Source: an uncultured Actinomycetes bacterium
Lineage (GTDB): Bacteria; Actinomycetota; Acidimicrobiia; Acidimicrobiales; Microtrichaceae
Direction: 5' to 3'
DNA: 6,142 bases
Assembly (NCBI GenBank): GCA_903930035.1
Contig: CAIYXG010000189.1
Coordinates: 1 to 6,142 of the forward strand
The position numbers were made by a program, and so were the translations under genes. Below, in pieces: positions 1 through 5,631 of the stretch. Positions within the stretch are counted from its first letter, which is position 1. The number at the start of each line of letters is the position of its first letter. The notes under the pieces were generated by a model. That model was not told the DNA's origin, made no database searches, and worked only from the letters and a program-made list of their open reading frames with translations.

Positions 1-773
1 ACGCCCACATCTTCACCACCAAGGAACAGATGGGCGAGGAGCTCGAGACGATCCTCGACTTCGTCTTCGACCTGCTCCGCGACTACGGCCTCGACGACTT
101 CTACATCGAGATCTCGACCAAGCCCGAGGGCAAGGCGGTCGGCACGGACGAGGAGTGGGAGGAGGCCACGGCGACCCTGCGCCAGGTGGCCGGGTCCAAG
201 GACATCGAGCTGGTCATGGACGAGGGCGGCGGCGCCTTCTACGGGCCCAAGATCTCCGTCCAGGCCCGGGACGCCATCGGCCGGACCTGGCAGATGTCGA
301 CCATCCAGGTGGACTTCCAGCTGCCCCAGAAGTTCGACCTGCACTACATCGGCAGCGACGGCGACCGCCACCGGCCGATCATGATCCACCGGGCGCTGTT
401 CGGCTCCGTCGAGCGGTTCTTCGGCGTCCTCGTGGAGCACTATGCCGGCGCGTTTCCGACCTGGCTGGCCCCGGTGCAGGTCAAGGTGCTGCCCGTCGCC
501 GACGCCCACGGCGCGTACGCCCACGAGCTGGCGGCCGAGCTCAAGGGCCACGGGTTCCGCACCGAGGTGGTGCCCTCCGACGAGACGCTGGGCAACCGCA
601 TCCGGCGGGCCAAGGGCGAGAAGGTCCCGTACGTGCTCGTGGTGGGCGACGACGACGTGGCCCACCGGACCGTCGGCGTGAACCCCCGGGGCGGCGAGGT
701 CGAGCGCGGCGTGACGGTCGGGGAGTTCGTGGACCGGCTGGTCGACGACGTCGGCCGCCACCGGACGGTCTGA
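1..773 (+). CDS. thrS: Threonyl-tRNA synthetase, C-terminal part (5' end outside window)
   Basis: Attaches threonine to tRNA-Thr in the cytoplasm. The reading frame is open from the first base (first whole codon at base 3) and stops with TGA at 771-773. About 256 residues are visible, compared with roughly 640-690 for a whole enzyme, so the TGS, editing and early catalytic domains lie upstream. The first residues, AHIF, are the end of the DDAHIF segment of the class II core, and their His matches a zinc ligand of E. coli ThrRS (His385). MIHRALFGSVERFFG at 381-425 contains the second zinc-binding His (codon 387-389) and motif 3 with its Arg (414-416). The anticodon-binding domain follows from about base 460 (PVQVKVLPVADAH, ETLGNRIRRA, VPYVLVVGDDD). 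The HIT gene begins 11 bases after the stop, as in the mycobacterial thrS-Rv2613c pair. Identification is secure. Nothing suggests truncation other than the window edge. Confidence 0.97.
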   Translation, partial: AHIFTTKEQMGEELETILDFVFDLLRDYGLDDFYIEISTKPEGKAVGTDEEWEEATATLRQVAGSKDIELVMDEGGGAFYGPKISVQARDAIGRTWQMSTIQVDFQLPQKFDLHYIGSDGDRHRPIMIHRALFGSVERFFGVLVEHYAGAFPTWLAPVQVKVLPVADAHGAYAHELAAELKGHGFRTEVVPSDETLGNRIRRAKGEKVPYVLVVGDDDVAHRTVGVNPRGGEVERGVTVGEFVDRLVDDVGRHRTV

Positions 774-784
774 GGCGGTCGGGC

Positions 785-1318
785 GTGCCGGTCGACCACC
801 TCTGGGCCACCTGGCGCTCGTCCTACGTGCAGGGCGGCTCCGACCGCGCCGAGGCGGTCGTGGCGGCCGGCGACGGCCGCTCCCTCTTCGAGCGGATCCT
901 CGCCGCCGGGCAGGAGGGCGCTGCGGAGGACCGGGACCTGGGCGTCGTGCTCCGGGGCGAGCACTGCTTCGTCCTGCTGAACCGGTTCCCCTACACCTCG
1001 GGCCACCTGATGGTGCTGCCCAACCGCGCGGTCGCCGAGCTCGAGTCCCTCACCCCGGAGGAGCACGAGGAGCTGTGGGCGCTCGTGCGCGACGCCGTCG
1101 TGGCGCTGAAGGCCGGCCTCGGGTGCGACGCGCTCAACGTGGGGGTCAACCTGGGCCGGGCCGCCGGCGGCTCGCAGTCGGACCACCTGCACGTGCACTG
1201 CGTCCCCCGCTGGACCGGGGACGCCAACTTCATGACGGTCGCGGCAGAGACCCGCGTGCTGCCGGTGCCGCTCGAGGAGGCCTTCGACCGTCTGCGTGCG
1301 GCATGGCCGGCGCAGTAG
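785..1318 (+). CDS. HIT-family protein, probable Ap4A phosphorylase
   Basis: A 177-residue histidine-triad protein. The mycobacterial gene in the same position (Rv2613c) is a diadenosine tetraphosphate phosphorylase, so this product probably splits Ap4A, an alarmone-like side product of aminoacyl-tRNA synthetases, in the cytoplasm. Visible signs are the N-terminal LWATWRSSYV (residues 6-15), the core FVLLNRFPYTSGHLMVLPNR (about 62-81), and the triad H134-L-H136-V-H138 followed by CVPRW, GDANFMTV and TRVLPVP. The middle histidine (His136) would be the nucleophile by family analogy. The GTG start at 785 was chosen because homology begins immediately after it and it clears the thrS stop by 11 bases; longer versions of the frame run only through thrS. 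A GAGG at 772-775 is a possible weak ribosome-binding site. It is probably co-transcribed with thrS, which fits a role in clearing synthetase-made Ap4A. The dinucleotide specificity is inferred, not visible. Confidence 0.92.
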   Translation: MPVDHLWATWRSSYVQGGSDRAEAVVAAGDGRSLFERILAAGQEGAAEDRDLGVVLRGEHCFVLLNRFPYTSGHLMVLPNRAVAELESLTPEEHEELWALVRDAVVALKAGLGCDALNVGVNLGRAAGGSQSDHLHVHCVPRWTGDANFMTVAAETRVLPVPLEEAFDRLRAAWPAQ

Positions 1319-1321
1319 CGT
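1316..1321 (+). promoter_or_regulatory. -10-like hexamer TAGCGT for a leaderless start at 1329
   Basis: TAGCGT fits the actinobacterial -10 pattern TANNNT and ends 7 bases before the GTG at 1329, so transcription would begin at or beside the start codon. The first three bases are the TAG stop of the HIT gene. No convincing -35 element or Shine-Dalgarno sequence is visible. The case rests on the same arrangement occurring before pimA, the M48-like gene and pdxS. Confidence 0.45.
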
Positions 1322-1328
1322 GCGCGGG

Positions 1329-1868
1329 GTGAACGACCACGCCGACGGGCAGGACCCGGTGCTGCGCGACGAGGACGTCGTGGACGCACTCCCCGAGGAC
1401 CTCGACCTGTCGGAGTTCGTCGGCCCGTACACCTTCCCCAACAACAACCGCCGCCGGATCCCCGCCGCCATCTACCTGGTGCTCGGGCTCGGGTGCCTGG
1501 CGTGGTGGGCGGCCGCCGGCGACAGCTCGCCGCTGGTCAACACCGGCACGCTGTGGGCCGGGGTCGGCCTGGTCGCCTTCGGCGCCTACGGCATGGTGGC
1601 CGGGTGGACGCTGCGGATCGACGAGACCGAGGCGCTCGTGACCGCCTCCGGGACGGTGGGGTTCGCGGTGGGCCACGCGTCGGCCCAGCAGGTCTGGCAC
1701 GGCGTCCTGTCCCGGCCCACCTGGCGGATCCTCTGCTACTCGGCCGAGAACCCGCCGGCCCAGCGCGGGATCGTCCTGGTCGACGGCGTGGGCGGGGGAG
1801 TGCTCGAGTACTTCGTCGAGGACAACCCCGAGGACTGGTCCGACCTCGACGGCTCCCTCACGGCGTGA
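1329..1868 (+). CDS. Unrecognised two-helix membrane protein
   Basis: A 179-residue protein that I do not recognise. An acidic, probably cytoplasmic N-terminus (residues 1-30, rich in Asp and Glu) leads into VGPYTFPNNNRRR. Two hydrophobic segments follow at about 44-63 (IPAAIYLVLGLGCLAWWAAA) and 73-95 (GTLWAGVGLVAFGAYGMVAG). A soluble tail of about 85 residues, apparently beta-rich, ends in an acidic EYFVEDNPEDWSDLD. Two short helices followed by a beta-rich cytoplasmic domain resemble bacterial PH-like membrane proteins in outline only. The start is uncertain: GTG at 1329 is preferred for its spacing from TAGCGT, but in-frame GTGs at 1320 and 1296 are possible, and the last would overlap the HIT gene by 23 bases. 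No clear Shine-Dalgarno sequence precedes any of them. It sits between the HIT gene and pgsA, where mycobacteria have no gene. Codon use matches its neighbours, so it is likely a real, lineage-specific gene. Confidence 0.82.
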   Translation: MNDHADGQDPVLRDEDVVDALPEDLDLSEFVGPYTFPNNNRRRIPAAIYLVLGLGCLAWWAAAGDSSPLVNTGTLWAGVGLVAFGAYGMVAGWTLRIDETEALVTASGTVGFAVGHASAQQVWHGVLSRPTWRILCYSAENPPAQRGIVLVDGVGGGVLEYFVEDNPEDWSDLDGSLTA

Positions 1869-1922
1869 GCAGGGTCCCCGGCCCGCCCCGGACGACCGGC
1901 GACAATGGAGCCGGCTCACCTC

Positions 1923-1953
1923 TTGCACCTGTTACGCTTCTGCTAACTACAGT
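1923..1953 (+). promoter_or_regulatory. Possible promoter for the pgsA lipid genes
   Basis: TACAGT at 1948-1953 fits TANNNT, and TTGCAC at 1923-1928 is a weak -35 candidate 19 bases upstream. A second possible -10, TACGCT, lies at 1933-1938. Transcription from TACAGT would begin near 1960 and leave a leader of about 55 bases before pgsA. The stretch 1921-1965 is much richer in A+T than the coding DNA around it, as expected for a promoter. The exact boxes are uncertain. Confidence 0.4.
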
Positions 1954-1957
1954 TAGC
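1942..1957. promoter_or_regulatory. 16-base interrupted palindrome, candidate operator upstream of pgsA
   Basis: GCTAACT at 1942-1948 and AGTTAGC at 1951-1957 are perfect inverted 7-base arms around a 2-base centre (AC). The right arm overlaps the possible -10 TACAGT. Another GTTA half-site lies upstream at 1931-1934. The size and symmetry suit a dimeric TetR- or MarR-type regulator, but no regulator gene is in the window and no known operator was recognised. The centre is too short for an RNA hairpin loop without losing base pairs, so a protein-binding site is more likely than a terminator. Confidence 0.45.
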
Positions 1958-2003
1958 GCGTTGACCTGCCGACGACCAGGCTGACCCGCTTCCTCCTCGA
2001 GAC

Positions 2004-2009
2004 AGGGGA
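2004..2009 (+). promoter_or_regulatory. Shine-Dalgarno-like sequence of pgsA
   Basis: AGGGGA ends 5 bases before the ATG at 2015 and is the clearest ribosome-binding site in the window. It supports that start and shows that pgsA is translated from a leadered message, unlike the four leaderless-looking genes. Confidence 0.55.
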
Positions 2010-2014
2010 CCCAC

Positions 2015-2704
2015 ATGTTCGACGGACAGTTCCGCAGCCAGATCGAGGCCGGTCTCCGGCCGGTCGGCAACAGCCTCCGCAAGACCGGCATCACTGCCGA
2101 CATGATCACCTGCGTGGGCCTGGTGATGTCGGTCGCCGCCGCCGTGGCCATCGGTGCGGGCGCACTGCGACTGGGCCTCCTGCTCCTGGTCCTGACCGGC
2201 CTGCCCGACCTCCTGGACGGTGCGGTGGCCAAGGCCTCGGGCCAGGCCAGCGTCCGGGGCGCGTTCTTCGACTCGGTCTCCGACCGCCTCACCGACGGGC
2301 TGCTGTTCGGCGCGGTCGCCTACTACCTGGCCGCCGACGGGCGGCCGGCGTGGCAGGTGGTCCTGCCGGTGGCGGGCTACGTGACGGCCTCGCTGGTCTC
2401 CTACATCCGGGCCAAGGCCGACGCCCTCGGGTTCGACGCCCGCGGGGGCCTGGTCGAGCGGGCCGAGCGGTTCATCCTGCTCGGCCTGGGTCTCCTGTTC
2501 GACCCGCTGCTCGTGCCCGTCATGGCGCTGATCGTGGTGCTCAACCTGGTCACCGCCGGCCAGCGTTTCGTGAAGGTCTGGCGGCAGGCGACGGCGCAGA
2601 CGCCGGCGCTCTCGGACCGACGGCGCCGGCGTGCCGCCCGGCGGACGCCCCGCCCCCGCAGCACCGGCCGCTCCTCGCTCCGCCGCCCCGGCGGCCCGGC
2701 CTGA
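2015..2704 (+). CDS. pgsA: CDP-alcohol phosphatidyltransferase, probable phosphatidylinositol phosphate synthase
   Basis: An integral membrane enzyme of 229 residues that would join CDP-diacylglycerol to inositol phosphate, giving phosphatidylinositol phosphate, the precursor of phosphatidylinositol and PIMs. The family signature D-x2-D-G-x2-A-R-x8-G-x3-D-x3-D is present as D65, D68, G69, A72, K73, G82, D86 and D90. Both metal-binding Asp pairs are intact and only the usual Arg is Lys (K73). Several hydrophobic helices cover about residues 31-64, 93-107, 112-130 and 153-182, and LVERAERF (146-153) is a typical later loop. The tail from residue 201 is strongly basic, with 12 Arg among the last 29 residues, and probably stays in the cytoplasm. 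The ATG at 2015 has AGGGGA 5 bases upstream. The acyltransferase and pimA genes follow closely, which favours inositol phosphate as the substrate. A glycerol phosphate enzyme (PGP synthase) is the main alternative. Confidence 0.93.
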   Translation: MFDGQFRSQIEAGLRPVGNSLRKTGITADMITCVGLVMSVAAAVAIGAGALRLGLLLLVLTGLPDLLDGAVAKASGQASVRGAFFDSVSDRLTDGLLFGAVAYYLAADGRPAWQVVLPVAGYVTASLVSYIRAKADALGFDARGGLVERAERFILLGLGLLFDPLLVPVMALIVVLNLVTAGQRFVKVWRQATAQTPALSDRRRRRAARRTPRPRSTGRSSLRRPGGPA

Positions 2705-2726
2705 CCCCGGCGCCGGCCCGTCGCCC

Positions 2727-3641
2727 GTGGAGCTGAACGTCAGCAGCCTGAAGGCGGCGTCACGGGTCACACGCGCCCTCCCGAGGCCGGTCACCTCGGG
2801 CCTCTCGAGGGCCATCAGCCTGGGCGCCGCACGGTTCTCGCCGGACCAGCGGCTCATGGCCGAGCGCAACATGCGCCGGGTGCTCGGGCCGTCGGCGTCC
2901 GAGGCCGAGGTCCAGCGCAAGACGCAGCAGGTGTTCGACTCCTACGCCCGGTACTGGGTCGAGACCCTCGAGGTGCCGCACCTCTCCGCCGCGCAGGTCG
3001 ACCGCGGGTTCAGCTACTCGGGCCTGGACCACATCGCCGACTCCCTGGCGCGCGGCATCGGGCCGATCCTGGCGCTGCCCCACGTGGGCGGGTGGGAGTG
3101 GGCCGCGCGCTGGCTCCACTCGGTCGCGGGCTGGAAGGTGGCCGCGGTGGCCGAGAAGCTCGAGCCGGTGGAGCTCTTCGAGTGGTTCCTGGACCTGCGC
3201 CGCAGCCTGGGCCTCCACATCATCCCCCTCGAGGAGGGCGCCGCCCTGGAGATCGGTGCCGCCATCCTGAACGGCGAGATCATGTGCCTGCTCGCCGACC
3301 GTGACGTGGTCGGCGGCGGGGTCGAGGTGGAGTTCTTCGGCGAGCGCACCCGGGTGCCGTTCGGCCCGGCGCTGCTGGCGCTGCGCACCGGGGCCCCCAT
3401 CCTCCCGACCGCCGTGTACTTCGTGGGCGACCACTGCCACGGGGCCGTGGGGGAGCCGGTGCCGGTCGAGAGCACGGGCGACACCCGGGCCGACGTGGCC
3501 CGGATCACGCAGGACCTGGTGCACCGGATGGAGGACCAGATCCGCCACGCGCCCGAGCAGTGGCACCTGCTCCAGCCCAACTGGCCGAGCGACTACGAGG
3601 CACTGGGCCTGCCCGTGCCCGCGGCCGACGCCCCGGCCTGA
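2727..3641 (+). CDS. patA: PatA-type phosphatidylinositol mannoside acyltransferase
   Basis: A 304-residue member of the LpxL/HtrB-like acyltransferase family, probably transferring a fatty acyl group from acyl-CoA to the first mannose of PIM1 or PIM2 at the inner face of the membrane, as mycobacterial PatA (Rv2611c) does. The catalytic segment LALPHVGGWEWAARWL contains His119 with Glu124 five residues on (HX4E). Further on come DRDVVGGGVEVEFFGERTRV (about 191-210), PFGPALLALRTGAPILP and, near the C-terminus, EQWHLLQPNWPSD, all typical of the family. There is no long transmembrane segment; the N-terminal 40 residues (SRVTRALPRPVTSGLSRAIS) are basic and amphipathic, suiting peripheral membrane binding. 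GTG at 2727 was chosen because homology-like sequence starts just after it. The alternative GTG at 2631 would overlap pgsA by 74 bases and add only an Ala/Pro-rich stretch. No Shine-Dalgarno sequence is obvious, so translation may be coupled to pgsA, which ends 22 bases before. Confidence 0.9.
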   Translation: MELNVSSLKAASRVTRALPRPVTSGLSRAISLGAARFSPDQRLMAERNMRRVLGPSASEAEVQRKTQQVFDSYARYWVETLEVPHLSAAQVDRGFSYSGLDHIADSLARGIGPILALPHVGGWEWAARWLHSVAGWKVAAVAEKLEPVELFEWFLDLRRSLGLHIIPLEEGAALEIGAAILNGEIMCLLADRDVVGGGVEVEFFGERTRVPFGPALLALRTGAPILPTAVYFVGDHCHGAVGEPVPVESTGDTRADVARITQDLVHRMEDQIRHAPEQWHLLQPNWPSDYEALGLPVPAADAPA

Positions 3642-3656
3642 CCCCGCAGAACGGCC

Positions 3657-3662
3657 TAGGTT
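3657..3662 (+). promoter_or_regulatory. -10-like hexamer TAGGTT for a leaderless pimA start
   Basis: TAGGTT fits TANNNT and ends 6 bases before the GTG at 3669, which would place the RNA 5' end at the start codon. It lies in the 27-base gap after the acyltransferase gene, and no Shine-Dalgarno sequence is present. It implies pimA can be transcribed separately from pgsA-patA. Confidence 0.45.
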
Positions 3663-3668
3663 CGGCGC

Positions 3669-4814
3669 GTGCGCATCGGGATCGTCTGCCCCTACAGCCT
3701 GAGCCTGCCCGGTGGGGTGCAGAACCAGGTGCTGTCGCTCGCCCGCTCGCTGCGCCGCCGAGGCCACGAGGTGCGGGTGCTCGCCCCCTGCGACGGGCCG
3801 CCGCCGGAGCTGTTCGTCATCCCGGTGGGCAAGAGCCTGCCCACCGCCGCCAACGGCTCGGTGGCCCCGATCGCGCCCGACCCGTCGGCGCAGCTGCGCA
3901 CCATCCGGGCCCTGTGGGACGAGGGCTTCGACGTGCTCCACGCCCACGAGCCCCTCGCCCCCGGCCCGTGCCACACGGCCCTCGTGGTCAAGCCGGCGCC
4001 CATCGTGGGGACGTTCCACGCCGCCGGCTCGATGCCTGCCTACTCGGTGGCCTCCGGCCTGGCGAACTGGGGCGCGAACCGGATCGACGTGCGGGTCGTG
4101 GTCTCCGAGGACGCCCGGGCGCTGGCCTCCAAGCACCTCCCGGGCGAGTACGTGGCGCTGTTCAACGGCATCGAGGTGGACCGGTTCCGGCGCGCCGAGC
4201 CGTGGCCGACCATCGGGCCGACCGTGCTGTTCCTGGGGCGCCACGAGCCCCGCAAGGGCCTCGAGGTGCTGCTGCGGGCCCTGCCCGGACTGTCCGAGGA
4301 CGTGACGGTGTGGGTGGCCGGGACCGGCCCGGCGACCGACGACCTGCGGGCGCGCTACCCCGACCCACGGGTGGAGTGGCTGGGCCGCATCGACGACGAC
4401 GAGCGTGACCGTCGCATCGCCGGTGCCGACGTCTTCTGCGCCCCCTCGCTCGGCGGCGAGTCGTTCGGCGTGATCCTGCTCGAGGCCATGGCGGCGGGCA
4501 CCACGGTGGTGGCGAGCGCCATCCCCGGCTACGCCAAGGTGGCGGTGGTGGACGGCGAGGAGGCTGCGGTGCTGGTGGAGCCCGACGACCCGGCCGCGCT
4601 CGCCGAGGGGCTGCGGCGGGCGCTCACCGACACCGCGCTGGCCGACCGGCTCCGGGCCGCCGGCGCCGCCCGGGCCGAGTCCTTCGACATGGAGCGGCTC
4701 GTCGACGAGTACCTGCGGCTCTACCAGCTGGCGATCGACACGGCGGCCGCCGAGGCCCCTGCCGCCGGCGGTGCCCGGCGGCGCGGCTTCTTCGGCCGGC
4801 TGCTGAACCGGTAG
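3669..4814 (+). CDS. pimA: GDP-mannose-dependent phosphatidylinositol mannosyltransferase PimA
   Basis: A 381-residue GT4-family, GT-B-fold glycosyltransferase, close to the 386 residues of M. smegmatis PimA. It would transfer mannose from GDP-mannose to the 2-position of the inositol ring of phosphatidylinositol, giving PIM1, at the cytoplasmic membrane face. The N-terminal acceptor domain opens with MRIGIVCPYSLSLPGGVQNQ, including the Gly-Gly loop (G15-G16), and carries HAHEPLAP (91-98) and TFHAAG with the likely active-site His117. The C-terminal donor domain starts at about 183 with VLFLGRHEPRKG (R191, K196 for phosphate binding) and contains GGESFGVILLEAMAAG, the EX7E motif with E264 and E272. 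The last 12 residues, RRRGFFGRLLNR, are basic and hydrophobic and may help membrane contact. GTG at 3669 starts exactly at the conserved N-terminus. It lies beside pgsA and patA, whose products act just before and after it. Confidence 0.94.
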   Translation: MRIGIVCPYSLSLPGGVQNQVLSLARSLRRRGHEVRVLAPCDGPPPELFVIPVGKSLPTAANGSVAPIAPDPSAQLRTIRALWDEGFDVLHAHEPLAPGPCHTALVVKPAPIVGTFHAAGSMPAYSVASGLANWGANRIDVRVVVSEDARALASKHLPGEYVALFNGIEVDRFRRAEPWPTIGPTVLFLGRHEPRKGLEVLLRALPGLSEDVTVWVAGTGPATDDLRARYPDPRVEWLGRIDDDERDRRIAGADVFCAPSLGGESFGVILLEAMAAGTTVVASAIPGYAKVAVVDGEEAAVLVEPDDPAALAEGLRRALTDTALADRLRAAGAARAESFDMERLVDEYLRLYQLAIDTAAAEAPAAGGARRRGFFGRLLNR

Positions 4815-4817
4815 CGT
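4812..4817 (+). promoter_or_regulatory. -10-like hexamer TAGCGT for a leaderless start at 4825
   Basis: TAGCGT, identical to the hexamer at 1316-1321, ends 7 bases before the ATG at 4825, and its first three bases are the TAG stop codon of pimA. No Shine-Dalgarno sequence or clear -35 element is visible. Confidence 0.45.
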
Positions 4818-4824
4818 CATCCCG

Positions 4825-5631
4825 ATGGACGCCACGACCACCCCCGCCGCCGACGCCGACCGACTGGTCCGCCGCGTCGTGGCCGTCGGCGCGGCCAAGG
4901 GGGCGCTCGTCGCCCTCGTGCTGGTCGTGGTGGGCCTGGTCGCCGACGTGGACCTCCTGCCGGTCGTCGGCGTCGTGGTCGGCCTGCTGGTGGCGGTCGG
5001 CTGGGCCCTGTACGTGCGCAGCGCGGTGGCCCGCTCGGTCGCCACGGTGCTCGACGGCACCGGTGCGGGACGTCTGGAACCGGCCGCGTCGCCCCGCCTG
5101 GCCAACGTGGTGGAGGGGCTGTGCGTCGCGAGCGGCGTCGCCGAGCCCGAGCTGTGGGTCGTCGCCGCCCCGACCGCCAACGCGATGGCGCTCGACGCCG
5201 GCGGCCGCACGGCGCTGGTCGTGACCGAGGGCCTGGTGGCGCACCTGGGCCTGGTCGAGCTCGAGGGTGCCGTGGCCAACCTGCTCGGACGCCTCAAGGA
5301 CGGCAGTGCCCGCCTGGCCACGACGGCCGTCGCCGTCCGCCGTCTCCCGCTCTCGTCGGTCTACGCGCCCGACCGGCTGGTGGCCGAGGGGCTCGGCGAG
5401 CAGTACGCCGTCCGCAGCGACATCGAGGCCGTCCGGATCACCCGGTACCCACCGGGGCTGCGGGCCGCCCTCGAGCGCGCGGCGACGGCCGGGACCGCCG
5501 TGCCCGCCGGTGCGCCCGACCTGGCCCACCTCTGGCTGGCGCCGGTCGCCACGGACGCCGGGGCCCCGGCGTCGGTGCAGACCGCGGCCCAGCCGCTCGA
5601 CCTGCGCATCGCCGTCCTCGACGAGCTCTGA
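4825..5631 (+). CDS. M48/HtpX-like membrane protein lacking the zinc site (probable pseudoprotease)
   Basis: A 268-residue membrane protein with the layout of M48 metallopeptidases, which are membrane quality-control proteases. Two hydrophobic helices at about 19-41 and 43-65 precede a family-like region: LANVVEGLCVASGVAEPELW, then NAMALDAGGRTALVVTEGL (119-137). ELEGAVANLLGRLKDG (145-160) matches the place where active members have ELEGVLAHELAHI, so His, Glu and His are replaced by N152, L153 and R156. The third ligand, a Glu in the usual EFxAD segment, corresponds to AVRSD (195-199) and is also missing. Late family features persist: RITRYPPGLRAALE (204-217), DLAHLWLAP (232-240) and QPLDLRIAVL (256-265), where active members usually have HPPLxERI. 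The helices normally found between the zinc site and the third ligand are shortened away. Proteolysis is therefore unlikely; a binding or scaffold role is an inference. The reading frame is intact, arguing against a pseudogene. It sits 10 bases after pimA, where mycobacteria have unrelated genes. Confidence 0.78.
   Translation: MDATTTPAADADRLVRRVVAVGAAKGALVALVLVVVGLVADVDLLPVVGVVVGLLVAVGWALYVRSAVARSVATVLDGTGAGRLEPAASPRLANVVEGLCVASGVAEPELWVVAAPTANAMALDAGGRTALVVTEGLVAHLGLVELEGAVANLLGRLKDGSARLATTAVAVRRLPLSSVYAPDRLVAEGLGEQYAVRSDIEAVRITRYPPGLRAALERAATAGTAVPAGAPDLAHLWLAPVATDAGAPASVQTAAQPLDLRIAVLDEL

Noticed and set aside
155..784. Upstream extension of the HIT reading frame through thrS
   Set aside because: The extension is Arg/Gly/Pro-rich out-of-frame thrS sequence; HIT-family similarity begins only after the GTG at 785.
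1908..1917. Perfect 10-base palindrome GAGCCGGCTC upstream of pgsA
   Set aside because: Short GC-only palindromes are frequent in this composition and no promoter element lies beside it; the AT-rich palindrome at 1942-1957 is far more distinctive.
1905..1946. Tiny 13-codon frame ATG to TAA in front of pgsA, and a 7-codon TTG frame at 1961-1984
   Set aside because: Neither has a ribosome-binding site or a convincing -10 at leaderless distance, and frames this short are expected by chance, so no leader peptide can be supported.
2631..2726. GTG at 2631 as the acyltransferase start
   Set aside because: It adds only an Ala/Pro-rich stretch read out of frame from the pgsA tail. GTG 2727 places the start where family similarity begins. 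The ambiguity is kept as a finding.
440..2920. Further long - strand frames (440-1471, 1230-1928, 1943-2920) and the one opposite pdxS (5361-6059)
   Set aside because: All lie antisense to recognised genes, have low-complexity composition and overlap each other. They are compositional shadows.
2760..5321. An 853-codon open frame on the - strand running opposite the acyltransferase, pimA and M48-like genes
   Set aside because: It is opposite three well-identified + strand genes. Its translation is dominated by Arg, Gly, His, Gln and Val without any recognisable domain, as expected when GC-rich codons are read backwards and few stop codons can occur.
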